Assembly (NCBI RefSeq): GCF_001280085.1
Contig: NZ_LGED01000204.1
Location: 62,001-126,000, forward strand
From: Saccharothrix sp. NRRL B-16348
GTDB taxonomy: Bacteria > Actinomycetota > Actinomycetes > Mycobacteriales > Pseudonocardiaceae
Direction: 5' to 3'
DNA: 64,000 nucleotides
Shown here piece by piece: positions 43,611 to 53,285 of the stretch. The position numbers and the translations under genes are program-made. Position 1 is the stretch's first letter, and every line of letters begins with the position of its first letter. Below the pieces are notes generated by a model. The model did not search any database and was not told where the DNA came from. It saw nothing but the letters and a program-made list of their open reading frames with translations.

Positions 43611-44525
43611 TCACTCGTAGGTGGGGTCAGGGCCGGTGTGCTCCGCGAGCGCCGGGTCAGGGAAGACCGTCAGGCGGGAGATGCCGGTGGTGGTCGTGGT
43701 CAGGACGGCCAGGCCGAACGGGACGCCGTGGCGGTGGGCGAGGGCGGCCGGGTGGTTGTTGACGACGGTCGGGGTCATTCGCCAGTCGCCTGGTGAGCCG
43801 ACGACCGTCGTCAGGAACGCCAGGCACGTTTCGCGGCCGTCGAACCAGGTCGGTGAGCCTGCCACCTCCAAGGCCGCGTCGGCGCGCAGGGCGCGTTCCA
43901 GCGCGGACAGGTCGGCGTTCTCGAAGCCCGTGACGTAGTCCGACAGCAGGGCCCGTGCCCGCGGTGACGTCGGCTCGACCACGTCGTCGGCGGTCGGTGC
44001 GACGCGGGCAAGGGTGGCCCGTGCGCGTTGCAGCGCGCTCTTCACCGACGTCACCGAAGTGTCGAGCATGTCCGCGACCTCGGCGGCCGGGACGTCCAGG
44101 ACCTCCCGCAGGATCAGCACGGCCCGCTGACGCGGCGGCAGGTGTTGCAGGCCCGCGACCAGTGCCAGGCGCAGGTCGTGGCGGGAGGCGACGACGGCGG
44201 CCGGGTCGTCGGACTCCGGGGTGACCAGCGCGTCCGGCATCGGCTCCAGCCACTCCCACCGCTCTTCGCCCGCCGACGGGTCCAGCAACGACGGCAGCTC
44301 GCGGCGACGGCGGCCGCGCAGGGCGTTCAGGCACGCGTTCGTGGCGATCCGGTAGAGCCACACCCGCACCGACGACCGCCCCTCGAAGCCGTCGAACGAC
44401 CGCCACGCCCGCAGGTACGTCTCCTGCACCAGGTCCTCGGCCTCGTGCCGCGACCCGAGCATCCGGTAGCAGTGGGCCAGCAGTTCCCGCCGGAACGGCT
44501 CGGTGGCCTGCTCGAACGGCGTCAC
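43611..44525 (-). CDS. ECF sigma factor with SnoaL-like domain (SigG-like)
   Basis: RNA polymerase sigma factor of 304 residues. Region 2 is RELLAHCYRMLGSRHEAEDL and VQETYLRAWRSFDGFEGRSS (residues 12-52); region 4 is LPPRQRAVLILREVLDVPAA followed by EVADMLDTSVTSVKSALQRA (about 128-168). The last 110 residues form a SnoaL-like NTF2-fold domain (SDYVTGFENADLSALERALR ... DWRMTPTVVNNHPAALAHRH), which in related groups controls the sigma factor without a separate anti-sigma protein. It resembles mycobacterial SigG. The GTG overlaps the stop of the upstream esterase gene, so the two are coupled. Confidence 0.9.
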   Translation of the reverse strand: MTPFEQATEPFRRELLAHCYRMLGSRHEAEDLVQETYLRAWRSFDGFEGRSSVRVWLYRIATNACLNALRGRRRRELPSLLDPSAGEERWEWLEPMPDALVTPESDDPAAVVASRHDLRLALVAGLQHLPPRQRAVLILREVLDVPAAEVADMLDTSVTSVKSALQRARATLARVAPTADDVVEPTSPRARALLSDYVTGFENADLSALERALRADAALEVAGSPTWFDGRETCLAFLTTVVGSPGDWRMTPTVVNNHPAALAHRHGVPFGLAVLTTTTTGISRLTVFPDPALAEHTGPDPTYE

Positions 44526-45409
44526 GCGACCCCCAGCCTCGGTCGCGCCCACGACGCGAACCGGGCGATCGCGTCGTCGGCCTCCGGCGACCTCCCGGCG
44601 GCCATCTGGAACGTGTGGACCTGCTCGGCGAAGACGTCCAACCGCACCTCGACCCCCGCGTCCTTCGCCCGTTCCGCCAGCCTCCGCCCCTCGGTCAGCA
44701 GTGTCTCGTGCGCTCCGACCTGCACGAACAGCGGGGCGAGGCCGGTCAGGTCGGCGTGCAGCGGGCCGGCCAGCGGGTCGCGGCGGTGGCCGTCCGGGCC
44801 CAGGAAGTTCGCCGCCAGCGCGTCGACCAGGTCCTGGTAGAAGTAGCCGTCGGTCAGCGCGTTGGCGCGGAACGACTCCCCGCTCACCTCCATGTCGACC
44901 CACGGCGAGATGGCCATCACCGCGGCGGGCAGCGGCAGTCCCGCCGCGCGGGCGTTGAGCTGCGTGGTGATGGTGAGGCCGCCGCCGGCCGAGTCGCCGG
45001 CGAACGCGATGTGGTCCGCCGTGAACGACCCCAGCAGCCACCGGTAGACGGAGGTGGCCGTGTCGACCTGCGCCGGGTGCACGTGCTCCGGCGCGAACGG
45101 GTACTGGAACAGCAGCGCCCGCGCGCCCACGGCCTTGGCCAGGTGCGCGTACAGCTTGCGGTGCGTGTAGATCGACCCGGCCACGAACCCGCCGCCGTGC
45201 ATGCACAGCAGCACGCGGTCGGACGCGGCGCCGTGCGGCAGCAGCCACATCGCGGGTGTGCCCGGCTCGGTGGTCTCGACGTAGTCCACCCCGCGCGGCT
45301 CGGCGGTCAGGTCGCCCCAGCTCTCCGGGTCCATCGGCCGCCCGTTGAGCCGGTCCGCCGTCCACCGCTCGTACATCGCGCGCACCGCCGCCGACTGCTC
45401 GCTCGCCAT
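44522..45409 (-). CDS. Alpha/beta hydrolase, HSL/IV lipase-esterase family
   Basis: Esterase of 295 residues in the hormone-sensitive-lipase-like family. The oxyanion-hole motif is LLCMHGGGFVAGS (HGGG near residue 71), the nucleophile is in IAFAGDSAGGGLTITT (GDSAG, Ser near 144), and the Asp and His of the triad are in VQVGAHETLLTEG and AEQVHTFQMAAGR. It has no signal peptide, so it acts in the cytoplasm. It overlaps the downstream sigG-like gene by 4 nt, so its level is probably linked to that sigma factor. GAGGCAGG precedes the ATG. Confidence 0.92.
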   Translation of the reverse strand: MASEQSAAVRAMYERWTADRLNGRPMDPESWGDLTAEPRGVDYVETTEPGTPAMWLLPHGAASDRVLLCMHGGGFVAGSIYTHRKLYAHLAKAVGARALLFQYPFAPEHVHPAQVDTATSVYRWLLGSFTADHIAFAGDSAGGGLTITTQLNARAAGLPLPAAVMAISPWVDMEVSGESFRANALTDGYFYQDLVDALAANFLGPDGHRRDPLAGPLHADLTGLAPLFVQVGAHETLLTEGRRLAERAKDAGVEVRLDVFAEQVHTFQMAAGRSPEADDAIARFASWARPRLGVA

Positions 45410-45473
45410 CGCCCTGCCTCCTCGATCCGTGGTGTCGGGGGTGCAGACCGGTGGCGGGCCGGAAAGGAATCGG

Positions 45474-46571
45474 TCAGGGGTGGGCGATCGTCGAACCCAG
45501 GCTGCGCACGATGCCGTCCGTGCGGGTCAGGGCTTCGGTGCGGCGGGGGTTGGCGGGCACCTTCGTCAGGTCCACGACGCGGATCGGCGGGCCCAGCTCG
45601 ACCAGGGTCGGGATGTAGGACGCCTCCTGGACGGCCCAGCCGGACGGTCCCTTCACGAACTTGAAGCGGGTGACGATGCCCTCCTCCGTGATGCCGCGCG
45701 GCTCGGAGTGGCGGGCCACCTCGTTGCCCATGCCGTAGACGACCCACTTGCCGTTGATCTGCTCGATCGGCTGCACGGCGTGCACGTGCGTGCCGATGAT
45801 CAGGTCCACGGCCGGGTCCGCCAGCACGGCCCGCGCCATCTCCTTCTGCTGCGGCGTCGCCTCGTGCTGGTACTCGTTGCCCCAGTGCAGGCTCGCGACC
45901 ACGACCTCCGCGCCGGCCGCCTTCGCCGCACGTGCCGCGGCCAGCACGCCCTCCGTGGAGAGCTGGTTCGCCATCCACGGCTGCGGCAGCGGGATGCCGT
46001 TGAACCCGTACGTGAACGCGATGTGCCCGACCTTCACCCCGCGCACGTCCAGCAGCAGCGGAGTCGCGGATTCCTCCGGGGAGCGGAACGAGCCGGTGTG
46101 CTTCAGACCGGCCGCGTCCATCACGTCCAACGTCGTCCTGATCGCCGGCGCGCCCCGGTCCAGGGTGTGGTTGGACGAGGTGGAGCAGCTGTCGTAGCCG
46201 ATCTCCTTCAACGCCGACGCGACCTCGGGCGGCGCGCTGAACGCCGGGTAGCCGTAGGTCGGGGCGCCGGGCGCGGACAGCGGCGTCTCCAGGTGGCAGA
46301 TCGACACGTCCGCGTCGATCGCCTCGCGCAGGCCCTCCAGCAGCGGCACGAAGTTCCGCGCGCCGTCGGCGTCGGCCTGCTCGGTCAGCGCCGGGTGGAT
46401 CAGGATGTCGCCGCCCGCGGCGAGGGTGAACGACGGCGCCTCCGGCACGACCGACGACGTGGTGGGCGTCGACCGCGCGGTCGTGATCACGACCGGCGAC
46501 CCGGTGCACGCCGCGAGCAGGCAGAGGCAGGCGACCAGGCCGAGGACCGGTCGCCCGCCGCGCGCGTTCAG
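45474..46571 (-). CDS. CapA-family lipoprotein with apparent CTG start
   Basis: Metallophosphatase-fold protein of 365 residues of the CapA/PgsA type. Motifs are AAGGDILIHPALTEQ, VSICHLETPLSAPG, DSCSTSSNHTLDRG, VVVASLHWGNEYQHEATPQQ and IIGTHVHAVQPIE. The first ATG/GTG in frame (46490) would omit a clear lipoprotein signal encoded just upstream, VLGLVACLCLLAACTGSP. The frame continues back to a CTG at 46569-46571 that overlaps the coxG stop as CTGA, with no ATG, GTG or TTG between or for a long way above. I therefore place the start at the CTG. In this operon it may act in envelope phosphate or polymer metabolism. Confidence 0.85.
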   Translation of the reverse strand: MNARGGRPVLGLVACLCLLAACTGSPVVITTARSTPTTSSVVPEAPSFTLAAGGDILIHPALTEQADADGARNFVPLLEGLREAIDADVSICHLETPLSAPGAPTYGYPAFSAPPEVASALKEIGYDSCSTSSNHTLDRGAPAIRTTLDVMDAAGLKHTGSFRSPEESATPLLLDVRGVKVGHIAFTYGFNGIPLPQPWMANQLSTEGVLAAARAAKAAGAEVVVASLHWGNEYQHEATPQQKEMARAVLADPAVDLIIGTHVHAVQPIEQINGKWVVYGMGNEVARHSEPRGITEEGIVTRFKFVKGPSGWAVQEASYIPTLVELGPPIRVVDLTKVPANPRRTEALTRTDGIVRSLGSTIAHP

Positions 46572-47194
46572 CGGTGCCGCCCGCAGAGCCTGCGCACCAG
46601 CAGCGCCACCACCAGCAGCCCGGCCACGACCGGCAGCACCCGCTTGAGCACGGGCGCGCCCGCCTTGTCGAGCAGGTCGAGCGGCTCGTCCGGCACGGCG
46701 CGCAGGTGCGGCTTGGCGGCGGTCTCCGTTGCGGTCACCTCCTCAGCTTCCGCCGGCGCGAGCCGCGTCGCCAGGCATTCCGCGAACTCGCCCGCGATCC
46801 GGCCGCTGACCTCGCTGATCAGACCCCGGCCGAGCTGGGCGGGACGGCCGGTGACGCTCAGGTCGGTGACGACCGACACCTCGGTGCCGTCGGTCGCGGA
46901 CGTCAGCGCCACCGACACGGTCGCGGACGCGGTGCCGTTGCCCCTGGTGTCCTTGCCGGACGCCTTCAGCACGGCCGCGTGCACCCGTTCGTCCACGGAC
47001 GTGAACTCGCCGGTCCCCTTGTACAGCAACGTGACGGGCCCGAGCTTGACCTTGACGGTGCCGGTGAACTTCCGCCCCTCGACCCCGGTGAGGGTGGCGC
47101 CCGGCATGCACGGCGCCACCTTCTCCGGGTCGAGCAGCGCCGCCCACACGTCCGGCACGGGCGCGGGGACGGTGAACCGGTGTTCGAGCTTCAT
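46568..47194 (-). CDS. CoxG-like SRPBCC protein with C-terminal membrane anchor
   Basis: Protein of 208 residues. Residues 1-150 are a CoxG/SRPBCC hotdog-like domain: EHRFTVPAPVPDVWAALLDP, EKVAPCMPGATLTGVEGRKF, GTVKVKLGPVTLLYKGTGEF and SEVSGRIAGEFAECLATRL. A C-terminal helix (VLPVVAGLLVVALLVRRLCG) probably tethers it to the membrane; in CO-oxidising bacteria CoxG recruits the dehydrogenase to the membrane. The start overlaps the coxM stop (ATGA), and its own stop overlaps the CTG start of the capA-like gene. Confidence 0.9.
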   Translation of the reverse strand: MKLEHRFTVPAPVPDVWAALLDPEKVAPCMPGATLTGVEGRKFTGTVKVKLGPVTLLYKGTGEFTSVDERVHAAVLKASGKDTRGNGTASATVSVALTSATDGTEVSVVTDLSVTGRPAQLGRGLISEVSGRIAGEFAECLATRLAPAEAEEVTATETAAKPHLRAVPDEPLDLLDKAGAPVLKRVLPVVAGLLVVALLVRRLCGRHR

Positions 47195-48045
47195 GCGCTC
47201 ACCGCGGCCGTCACCGCCCGCTCGGTGAGCACGCGGGCCAGGTGCGACCGGTACTCGGCGTCGGCGTTGCCGTCGCTCGGCGGGTCGGCGCCCTCGGCGG
47301 CACGGGTGGCCGCCGACGTGATCGACTCGGCTGTCGCGGGCTGCCCGATCAGCGCCTCCTCCACGCCGCGGGCCCGCACGGGGGTCGGGCCCATGTTGGT
47401 CAGGCCGACCCGCGCGTCGGCGATCCGGCCCCCGGACACCCGCAGCGCGGCGGCCACCCCCACGATCGACCACGCCTGCGCGACGCGGTTGAACTTCTCG
47501 TAGTGCGCGCCCCAGCCGGTCAGCTTGGGCACCTTGACGTGGGTGAGCAGCTCGTCGGGCGCCAACGCGGTGGTGAAGTAGTCGACGAAGAACTCCGCCG
47601 CCGGCACCTCGCGCGTCCCGGACGGGCCCACGCACACCATCACGGCGTCCAGCGCCAACGCGGGCGCGAGCAGGTCGCCTGCCGGGTCGGCGTGGGCGAG
47701 CGAGCCGCCGAACGTGCCCCGGTGCCGCACCTGCGGGTCGGCGACGGTGTCCGTGGCCAGGCGGAGCAGCCGCGCGTGCTCGCGCACCAGCGGGTCGCGC
47801 TGCACCTCGTAGTGGGTGGTCATGGCCCCGATGCGCAGCGAGTCGCCGTCGTCGTGGACGCCGGTCAGCTCGGTCAGCCCGGACAGGTCGACCACCACGG
47901 TGGGCACGGCCAGCCGCATCCGCAGCACCGGGATGAGGCTCTGCCCGCCGGCCATCACCTTGGCGTCCTCGCCGCCCGCGGCCAGGGCGCGCACCGCCTC
48001 GTCCACCGTGGCGGGCGCGACGTAGTCGAACTCGGCCGGGATCAT
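47191..48045 (-). CDS. Molybdenum hydroxylase FAD-binding subunit (CoxM-like)
   Basis: FAD subunit of 284 residues. FAD contacts are in AKVMAGGQSLIPVLRMRLA near residues 28-46 and DPQVRHRGTFGGSLAHADPA near 104-123, both typical of CoxM/XdhB. The C-terminal part is the CO_deh_flav_C domain (ITSAATRAAEGADPPSDGNA and YRSHLARVLTERAV). It passes electrons from the 2Fe-2S subunit to an acceptor. Its ATG overlaps the coxL stop, and its stop overlaps the coxG start. Confidence 0.94.
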   Translation of the reverse strand: MIPAEFDYVAPATVDEAVRALAAGGEDAKVMAGGQSLIPVLRMRLAVPTVVVDLSGLTELTGVHDDGDSLRIGAMTTHYEVQRDPLVREHARLLRLATDTVADPQVRHRGTFGGSLAHADPAGDLLAPALALDAVMVCVGPSGTREVPAAEFFVDYFTTALAPDELLTHVKVPKLTGWGAHYEKFNRVAQAWSIVGVAAALRVSGGRIADARVGLTNMGPTPVRARGVEEALIGQPATAESITSAATRAAEGADPPSDGNADAEYRSHLARVLTERAVTAAVSA

Positions 48046-50489
48046 TCCGCACCTCCCCGTTCTTCGGCGGACCTCGAGTCGAGGGAGCCGAGACCGCCGC
48101 CCGCGCCGGGCGTGGTCGGCACGCCGTCGCCGCGGCGGTGGATCGCCTTCCACACCCGCATCGGGGTGCACGGCATCTCCACCTCGGAGACGCCCATGTG
48201 CCGCACGGCGTCCACGATCGAGTTGACCACCGCGGGGGTGGAGGCGATCGTGCCCGCCTCGCCGACGCCCTTCACGCCCAACGGGTTGCTGGTCGCCGGC
48301 GTCTCGGTGCGGTCGGTGGTGAAGTGCGGCAGGTCGACCGCGGACGGCACCAGGTAGTCGGCGAGGGTGGCGGTGGTGAGCGTGCCGCTCTCGTCGTGCA
48401 CCGCCTCCTCGTACAGGGCCTGCGCGATGCCCTGCGCCAGGCCGCCGTGCACCTGGCCTTCCACGATCAGCGGGTTGACGACCTTGCCGACGTCGTCCAC
48501 GCACACGTAGGAGCGGATCTTCACCGCGCCGGTCTGCGTGTCGACCTCGGTCGCGCACAGGTGCGTGCCGTGCGGGTAGGAGAAGTTCTCCGGGTCGAAC
48601 GTGGCCTCGGCGTCCAGCCCGGGTTCCACGCCGTCGGGCAGGTTGTGCGCGACGTGCGCGGCCACCACCACGTCGCCCAGCGCCATCGTCGTGGACGTGC
48701 CGCGCACCGAGAACGTGCCCGCGGTGAACTCGACGTCGTCCTCGGCGACCTCCATCAGGTGCGCGGCGACCGTGCGGGCCTTGGCGAGCACCTTGTCCGC
48801 GGCCAGCACCACGGCCACGCCGCCGACGGCCAGCGACCGGGAGCCGTAGCTGTCCATGCCGCGGTGTGCGACGCGGGTGTCGCCGTGCAGCACCTCGACG
48901 TCCTCGAACGGCACGCCGAGCCGGTCGGCCACGATCTGGCTCCACGCCGTCACGTGGCCCTGGCCGTGCGGCGACGTGCCGGTGATCAGCTCGACCTTGC
49001 CGGTGGGCAGCATCCGGATCGCCGCGTGCTCCCAGCCGCCCGCCGCGTACCGCAGGGCGCCGAGCACGCGTGAGGGCGCGAGGCCGCACATCTCGGTGTA
49101 GGTGGAGATGCCGATGCCGAGCTGCACCGGGTCGCCGTTGGCGCGGCGTTCGGCCTGCTCGGCGCGCAGCGCTTCGTAGCCGAACAGCTCCTTCGCGCGG
49201 GCCGTGGCGGCCTCGTAGTTTCCCGAGTCGTAGGTGAGGCCCGCGACCGTGGTGAACGGGAACTCGTCGTGCTTGATCCAGTTCCGCTCGCGCAGCTCCA
49301 GCGGGTCGACGCCCAGCTCGGCGGCCAGCTCGTCCATGATCCGCTCGATGGCGAACGTGGCCTCGGGCCGTCCCGCGCCGCGGTACGCGTCGGTCGGCAC
49401 CTTGGTGGTGAACACGTTCGTGCAGGTGAACCGGTAGGCCGGGAACTTGTAGATGGCGTTGAACATGAACGCGCCCAGGATCGGCACGCCCGGCGAGACC
49501 AGCCGCAGGTAGGCGCCCATGTCGGCGAGCAGGTCCACCTTGAGGCCGGTGACCGTGCCGTCGCGGCGGGCCGAGATCGTGATGCGCTGCAGCTGGTCGC
49601 GGCCGTGGTGGGCGGAGAGCATCGACTCGGTGCGCGACTCGGTCCACTTGACGGGTTTGCCGAGGCGGCGCGCGACCAGCAGGGTCAGCACCTCCTCCGG
49701 CGTGACCTGGAGCTTGCCGCCGAAACCGCCGCCGACGTCCGGCGCGATGACCCGGATCTGCTGCTCCGGGATGCCGAGCACGGCCGCCAGCATCCAGCGC
49801 AGGATGTGCGGCACCTGGGTGGCCGACCACATCGTCACCGAGTCCGGGGACGGGTCGACGACGACCGAGCGGGGTTCCATGAACGCCGGGATCAGCCGCT
49901 GCTGGCGGAACGTGCGCTCGACGACCACCTCGGCGTCGGCGATGGTCTGGTCGACGTCGGACCCGGTGCCCGCGTCGGCCGAGTCGAACACCCAGGTCGC
50001 GCTCTTGTTCGAGCCCAGGTCGGGGTGGACGAGGTCGGCGTCGTCCGCGATCGCGCTTTCCAGGTCCAGCACGACCGGCAGGTCCTCGTAGTCGACGTCG
50101 ATCAGGGACAGCGCGTCGTGCGCCTCGGCCGCGCTGCGGGCCACGACCAGGGCGACGGCCTCGCCCGCGAAGTTCACCCGGTCGACGGCCAGGGACGGCG
50201 CGGGCGGCGCCAGCATGTCCTCGGTGATCGGCCACGCGCACGGCAGGCTGCCCTGCTCGGCGGCCAGGTCCTGGCCGGTGAGCACGACCAGCACACCGGG
50301 CATCTTCACGGCCTCGGTGACGTCGATCGAGGTGATCCGGGCGTGCGCCACGGGGCTGCGCAGCAACGCCATGTGCAGCATGCCGGTGAGCTGCAGGTTG
50401 TCGGTCCACCGGGTGGCGCCGGTGATCAGCCGGGCGTCCTCCTTGCGGCGGCGGGCTTTGCCCACCTCGGGTTCGACGGTGGCGGTCAT
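48042..50489 (-). CDS. Molybdenum hydroxylase large subunit (CoxL-like, form II)
   Basis: Molybdopterin-binding catalytic subunit of 815 residues. N-terminal: [20 protein letters not shown]. Molybdopterin-binding motifs are [20 protein letters not shown] and [20 protein letters not shown], and the final catalytic Glu is in [20 protein letters not shown]. The active-site loop is AYRGAGR (residues 368-374) rather than the AYxCSFR of true CO dehydrogenase, which places it in form II: aldehyde, purine, nicotinate or other heterocycle oxidation is likelier. The ATG at 50487-50489 overlaps the coxS stop. Substrate unknown. Confidence 0.94.
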   Translation of the reverse strand: MTATVEPEVGKARRRKEDARLITGATRWTDNLQLTGMLHMALLRSPVAHARITSIDVTEAVKMPGVLVVLTGQDLAAEQGSLPCAWPITEDMLAPPAPSLAVDRVNFAGEAVALVVARSAAEAHDALSLIDVDYEDLPVVLDLESAIADDADLVHPDLGSNKSATWVFDSADAGTGSDVDQTIADAEVVVERTFRQQRLIPAFMEPRSVVVDPSPDSVTMWSATQVPHILRWMLAAVLGIPEQQIRVIAPDVGGGFGGKLQVTPEEVLTLLVARRLGKPVKWTESRTESMLSAHHGRDQLQRITISARRDGTVTGLKVDLLADMGAYLRLVSPGVPILGAFMFNAIYKFPAYRFTCTNVFTTKVPTDAYRGAGRPEATFAIERIMDELAAELGVDPLELRERNWIKHDEFPFTTVAGLTYDSGNYEAATARAKELFGYEALRAEQAERRANGDPVQLGIGISTYTEMCGLAPSRVLGALRYAAGGWEHAAIRMLPTGKVELITGTSPHGQGHVTAWSQIVADRLGVPFEDVEVLHGDTRVAHRGMDSYGSRSLAVGGVAVVLAADKVLAKARTVAAHLMEVAEDDVEFTAGTFSVRGTSTTMALGDVVVAAHVAHNLPDGVEPGLDAEATFDPENFSYPHGTHLCATEVDTQTGAVKIRSYVCVDDVGKVVNPLIVEGQVHGGLAQGIAQALYEEAVHDESGTLTTATLADYLVPSAVDLPHFTTDRTETPATSNPLGVKGVGEAGTIASTPAVVNSIVDAVRHMGVSEVEMPCTPMRVWKAIHRRGDGVPTTPGAGGGLGSLDSRSAEERGGAE

Positions 50490-51028
50490 TCGCCACCACC
50501 GGTGTGCAGCGGGGCGCGGTCCACCAGCGCCGTCTCGTCCACGCGCTCCGCTTCGGGGCCGGAGCCGGGGCTCATCTTCTGCGCCGCGTCACGCACGGCG
50601 CGCACGATGTTCTGGTAGCCGGTGCAGCGGCAGAGGTTGCCCTCCAGGCCGTGCCGCACCTCGTCCTCGTCGGGGTCGGGGTTGTCCGCGAGCAGGTCGA
50701 TGGCCTGCATGATCATGCCGGGGGTGCAGAAACCGCACTGCAGCGCGTGGTTCTGGTGGAACGCCTGCTGGACGGGGTGCAGCTGCCCGTCGCGGGCCAG
50801 TCCCTCGATGGTGGTGATCTCCCGGCCGTTCGCCTGGACCGCGAGCACCGCGCACGACTTCACGCTGTGGCCGTCGAGGTGGACCGTGCACGCGCCGCAG
50901 TTGCTGGTGTCACAGCCCACGACCGTGCCGGTCTTGCCGAGTCGTTCGCGCAGGTAGTGGACCAGCAGCGTGCGCGGTTCGACGTCGTCGCGGTAGTCGA
51001 CGCCGTCGACGGTGACCGTAATCCGCAT
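50486..51028 (-). CDS. Molybdenum hydroxylase 2Fe-2S subunit (CoxS-like)
   Basis: Iron-sulfur subunit of 180 residues with two [2Fe-2S] clusters: the plant-type ferredoxin set in [18 protein letters not shown] (C39, C44, C47 and later C59) and the helical-domain set CGFCTPGM...CRCTGY (about 98-135). It relays electrons from the molybdenum centre to the FAD subunit. The start ATG has GGAGGG just upstream, an upstream in-frame codon being unnecessary. The C-terminal 25 residues ([18 protein letters not shown]) are an unusual acidic extension. There is a 72-nt gap to the xdhC stop. Confidence 0.95.
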   Translation of the reverse strand: MRITVTVDGVDYRDDVEPRTLLVHYLRERLGKTGTVVGCDTSNCGACTVHLDGHSVKSCAVLAVQANGREITTIEGLARDGQLHPVQQAFHQNHALQCGFCTPGMIMQAIDLLADNPDPDEDEVRHGLEGNLCRCTGYQNIVRAVRDAAQKMSPGSGPEAERVDETALVDRAPLHTGGGE

Positions 51029-51100
51029 GAACCCTCCAAGTATGGTGGTGATGGGGGTCACAGCCGAGACTGCTCTTTGTTGTCTCGTCAAACAACCCCC

Positions 51101-52207
51101 TCACTTGTGGATGGAGCCGTCCGTACGGGCCAGCCGCTCACCTCCCCCGCCCCAGCGCAGCGCGATGATCTCCGCGGCGATCGACACCGCCGTCTCCTCG
51201 GGCGTGCGGGCGCCCAGGTCGAGGCCGATCGGGGACGCGAGCCCGGCCAGCTCGCCCTCGGACAGGCCCGCCTCGCGCAGCCTCCGCAGCCGGTCGTCGT
51301 GCGTGCGGCGGGAACCCATCGCGCCGACGTAGCCGAGCTTGAGCCGGAGTGCGACCTCCAGCAGCGGCACGTCGAACTTCGGGTCGTGGGTGAGCACGGC
51401 GACCACCGTGCGCTCGTCCAGCTTCCCGGCGTCGGCCTGCGCGGCGAGGTAGCGGTGCGGCCAGTCGACGACCACCTCGTCGGCCTCGGGGAACCGGCTC
51501 TTGGTGGCGAACACCGGGCGCGCGTCGCACACCGTGACGCGGTAGCCGAGGAACGCGCCGAGCTTGGCCACGGCGGCGGCGAAGTCGATCGCGCCGAACA
51601 CCAGCATCCGGGGTGGCGGCTCGAACGAGTTCACGAACACCGTCATGCCCTCGCCGCGCCGCTGGCCGTCGGGCCCGTAGTGCAGGGTGCCGCTGCGGCC
51701 GGTGGCGAGCAGGCCGCGGGCGTCGTCGGTGATCGCGTCCCGGGCCCTCGCCGACGGGAGGTCGCCGGTGGCGCGGTCGGGCCGGACGACCACCCGCCGG
51801 CCCACCCACTCCGGGTGCTCCACGACCGTGGCGATGGCCACCGGCTCCTGCGCCCGGACCGTTTCCAGCACCTCGGGCAGTTCGGGGAACGTCTGCCGGT
51901 TGACCGGCTCCACGTAGACGTCGATGATCCCGCCGCAGGTCAGGCCCACGGCGAACGCGTCGTCGTCGGTCACGCCGTAGCGCTGGAGGACCGGCTGGTT
52001 CCCCCGCACCACCTCTTGCGCCAGTTCGTAGACCGCGCCCTCGACGCAGCCGCCGGAGACGCTGCCGACGACGGCGCCGTCCGCGCCGACCAGCATCGCC
52101 GCGCCGGGCGGGCGGGGCGCGGAGCTGAACGTGGCGACCACCGTGCCGACGCCGACCGTCTCGCCACGGTCGACACGGGCCGCCAGTTCGGCGAGGACAT
52201 CACGCAA
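51101..52207 (-). CDS. XdhC/CoxI-type molybdopterin sulfuration factor
   Basis: Protein of 368 residues. The N-terminal XdhC_CoxI domain contains VGVGTVVATFSSAPRPPGAA and VVGSVSGGCVEGAVYELAQ; the C-terminal Rossmann-like XdhC_C domain contains LVFGAIDFAAAVAKLGAFLG, VTVCDARPVFATKSRF and YVGAMGSRRTHDDRLRRL. It would protect, sulfurate and insert the molybdenum cofactor into the large subunit. It starts at TTG 52205-52207, because GGAGG lies six bases upstream and no in-frame ATG or GTG is near. It overlaps the VWA gene end by 8 nt. Confidence 0.93.
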   Translation of the reverse strand: MRDVLAELAARVDRGETVGVGTVVATFSSAPRPPGAAMLVGADGAVVGSVSGGCVEGAVYELAQEVVRGNQPVLQRYGVTDDDAFAVGLTCGGIIDVYVEPVNRQTFPELPEVLETVRAQEPVAIATVVEHPEWVGRRVVVRPDRATGDLPSARARDAITDDARGLLATGRSGTLHYGPDGQRRGEGMTVFVNSFEPPPRMLVFGAIDFAAAVAKLGAFLGYRVTVCDARPVFATKSRFPEADEVVVDWPHRYLAAQADAGKLDERTVVAVLTHDPKFDVPLLEVALRLKLGYVGAMGSRRTHDDRLRRLREAGLSEGELAGLASPIGLDLGARTPEETAVSIAAEIIALRWGGGGERLARTDGSIHK

Positions 52208-53285
52208 GTCGGACCTCCTCCAGCAGGGCGTGCAGGGTGTCGAGGCTGTGGCCGGCGAGCAGCCGGTCCAGGTGCGGCAGGACGGCGGCGATGCCGGACT
52301 GCACCGGCTCGTACCCGTCGTGGCCGGCGTGCGGGTTGACCCAGACGACCTTGTGGGCCAGGCGTTTCAGCCGTTGTGCCTGCTCGGCGAGCAGGGCCGT
52401 GTCGCCGCGTTCCCAGCCGTCCGAGCAGATGACGACGACGGCCCGCCGTGCCGCCCCGCGCTGTCCCCAGCGGTCCAGGAAGACCTTGATCGTCTCGCCG
52501 AGCCGGGTGCCGCCCTCGTAGTCGGGGACGGCGCGGGCGGCGGCGGCCAGCGCTTGTTCGGGGTCGCGGTGGCGGAGCTGGCGGGTGACGCGGGTCAGGC
52601 GGGTGCCGAGCGTGCAGACCTCGACGGGCATGCGGCGGGCGACGACGTGCGCGAAGCGGAGGAGCGCGTCGGCGTAGGGCTTCATCGAGCCGGAGACGTC
52701 GATCAGCAGCACGACCTTGCGGGGACGGGTGGCGCGGCGGCGGTGGCGCGGCCGGGTCGTCTCACCGGTGGCGAGCATGTCCTTGAGGGTGCGGCGGGCG
52801 TCGATCGCGCCTCGCCGTGCCGGTGTCCGACGCAGGGCGCGCCTCGTCGGCGGGACGGGGTCGAGGACGGCCAGCAGCTCGTTCAGGTGCCGTTTCTCGG
52901 CGGGGCTGAGCGCGGCGATGTCCTTGCGCCGCAACACTTCCACGTCACTGGCCGCGACCTTGAGCGTGGGCGCGGGCCGGTCGCGCCTCGCCGCGCCGTT
53001 GCCGAGGGCCGCCAGGTGACTGGTCTGCCGGGCGCGTGCCGCCGGCGGCACGGGCGGCACCCCGCCGAACCAGGCCGCGAACGCCGCGTCGTACCGGGGC
53101 AGGTCGTCGGGCTCGCCGCACAACGTCACCCGGCCCGCCCAGTACACGTCCTCACGCCGTGCGACGTCCAGGTGGCCGACCGCCGCGACGAACGCCTGCA
53201 CCCGCTCGTGCCCGCACGCGACGCCGCCGTGCCTGAGCGCGCGGGCGAACCCCACGAGCCCGGTCGACGCCCCGGCTCCCGTCAT
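52200..53285 (-). CDS. VWA-domain protein (CoxE-like)
   Basis: Protein of 361 residues. The C-terminal half is a von Willebrand A domain with MIDAS motif LLIDVSGSMKPYADALLR near residue 185 and later ligands in YEGGTRLGETIKVF and VVICSDGWERGDTALL. The N-terminal half holds a conserved arginine-rich region. With the adjacent MoxR ATPase it forms a CoxD-CoxE-type pair thought to help insert metal or sulfur into the molybdenum hydroxylase. It starts at ATG 53283-53285, overlapping the moxR stop. Confidence 0.92.
   Translation of the reverse strand: MTGAGASTGLVGFARALRHGGVACGHERVQAFVAAVGHLDVARREDVYWAGRVTLCGEPDDLPRYDAAFAAWFGGVPPVPPAARARQTSHLAALGNGAARRDRPAPTLKVAASDVEVLRRKDIAALSPAEKRHLNELLAVLDPVPPTRRALRRTPARRGAIDARRTLKDMLATGETTRPRHRRRATRPRKVVLLIDVSGSMKPYADALLRFAHVVARRMPVEVCTLGTRLTRVTRQLRHRDPEQALAAAARAVPDYEGGTRLGETIKVFLDRWGQRGAARRAVVVICSDGWERGDTALLAEQAQRLKRLAHKVVWVNPHAGHDGYEPVQSGIAAVLPHLDRLLAGHSLDTLHALLEEVRLA

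Noticed and set aside
47191..51028. True carbon monoxide dehydrogenase
   Set aside because: The catalytic loop is AYRGAGR, without the cysteine of the AYxCSFR loop needed for the Cu-S-Mo site.
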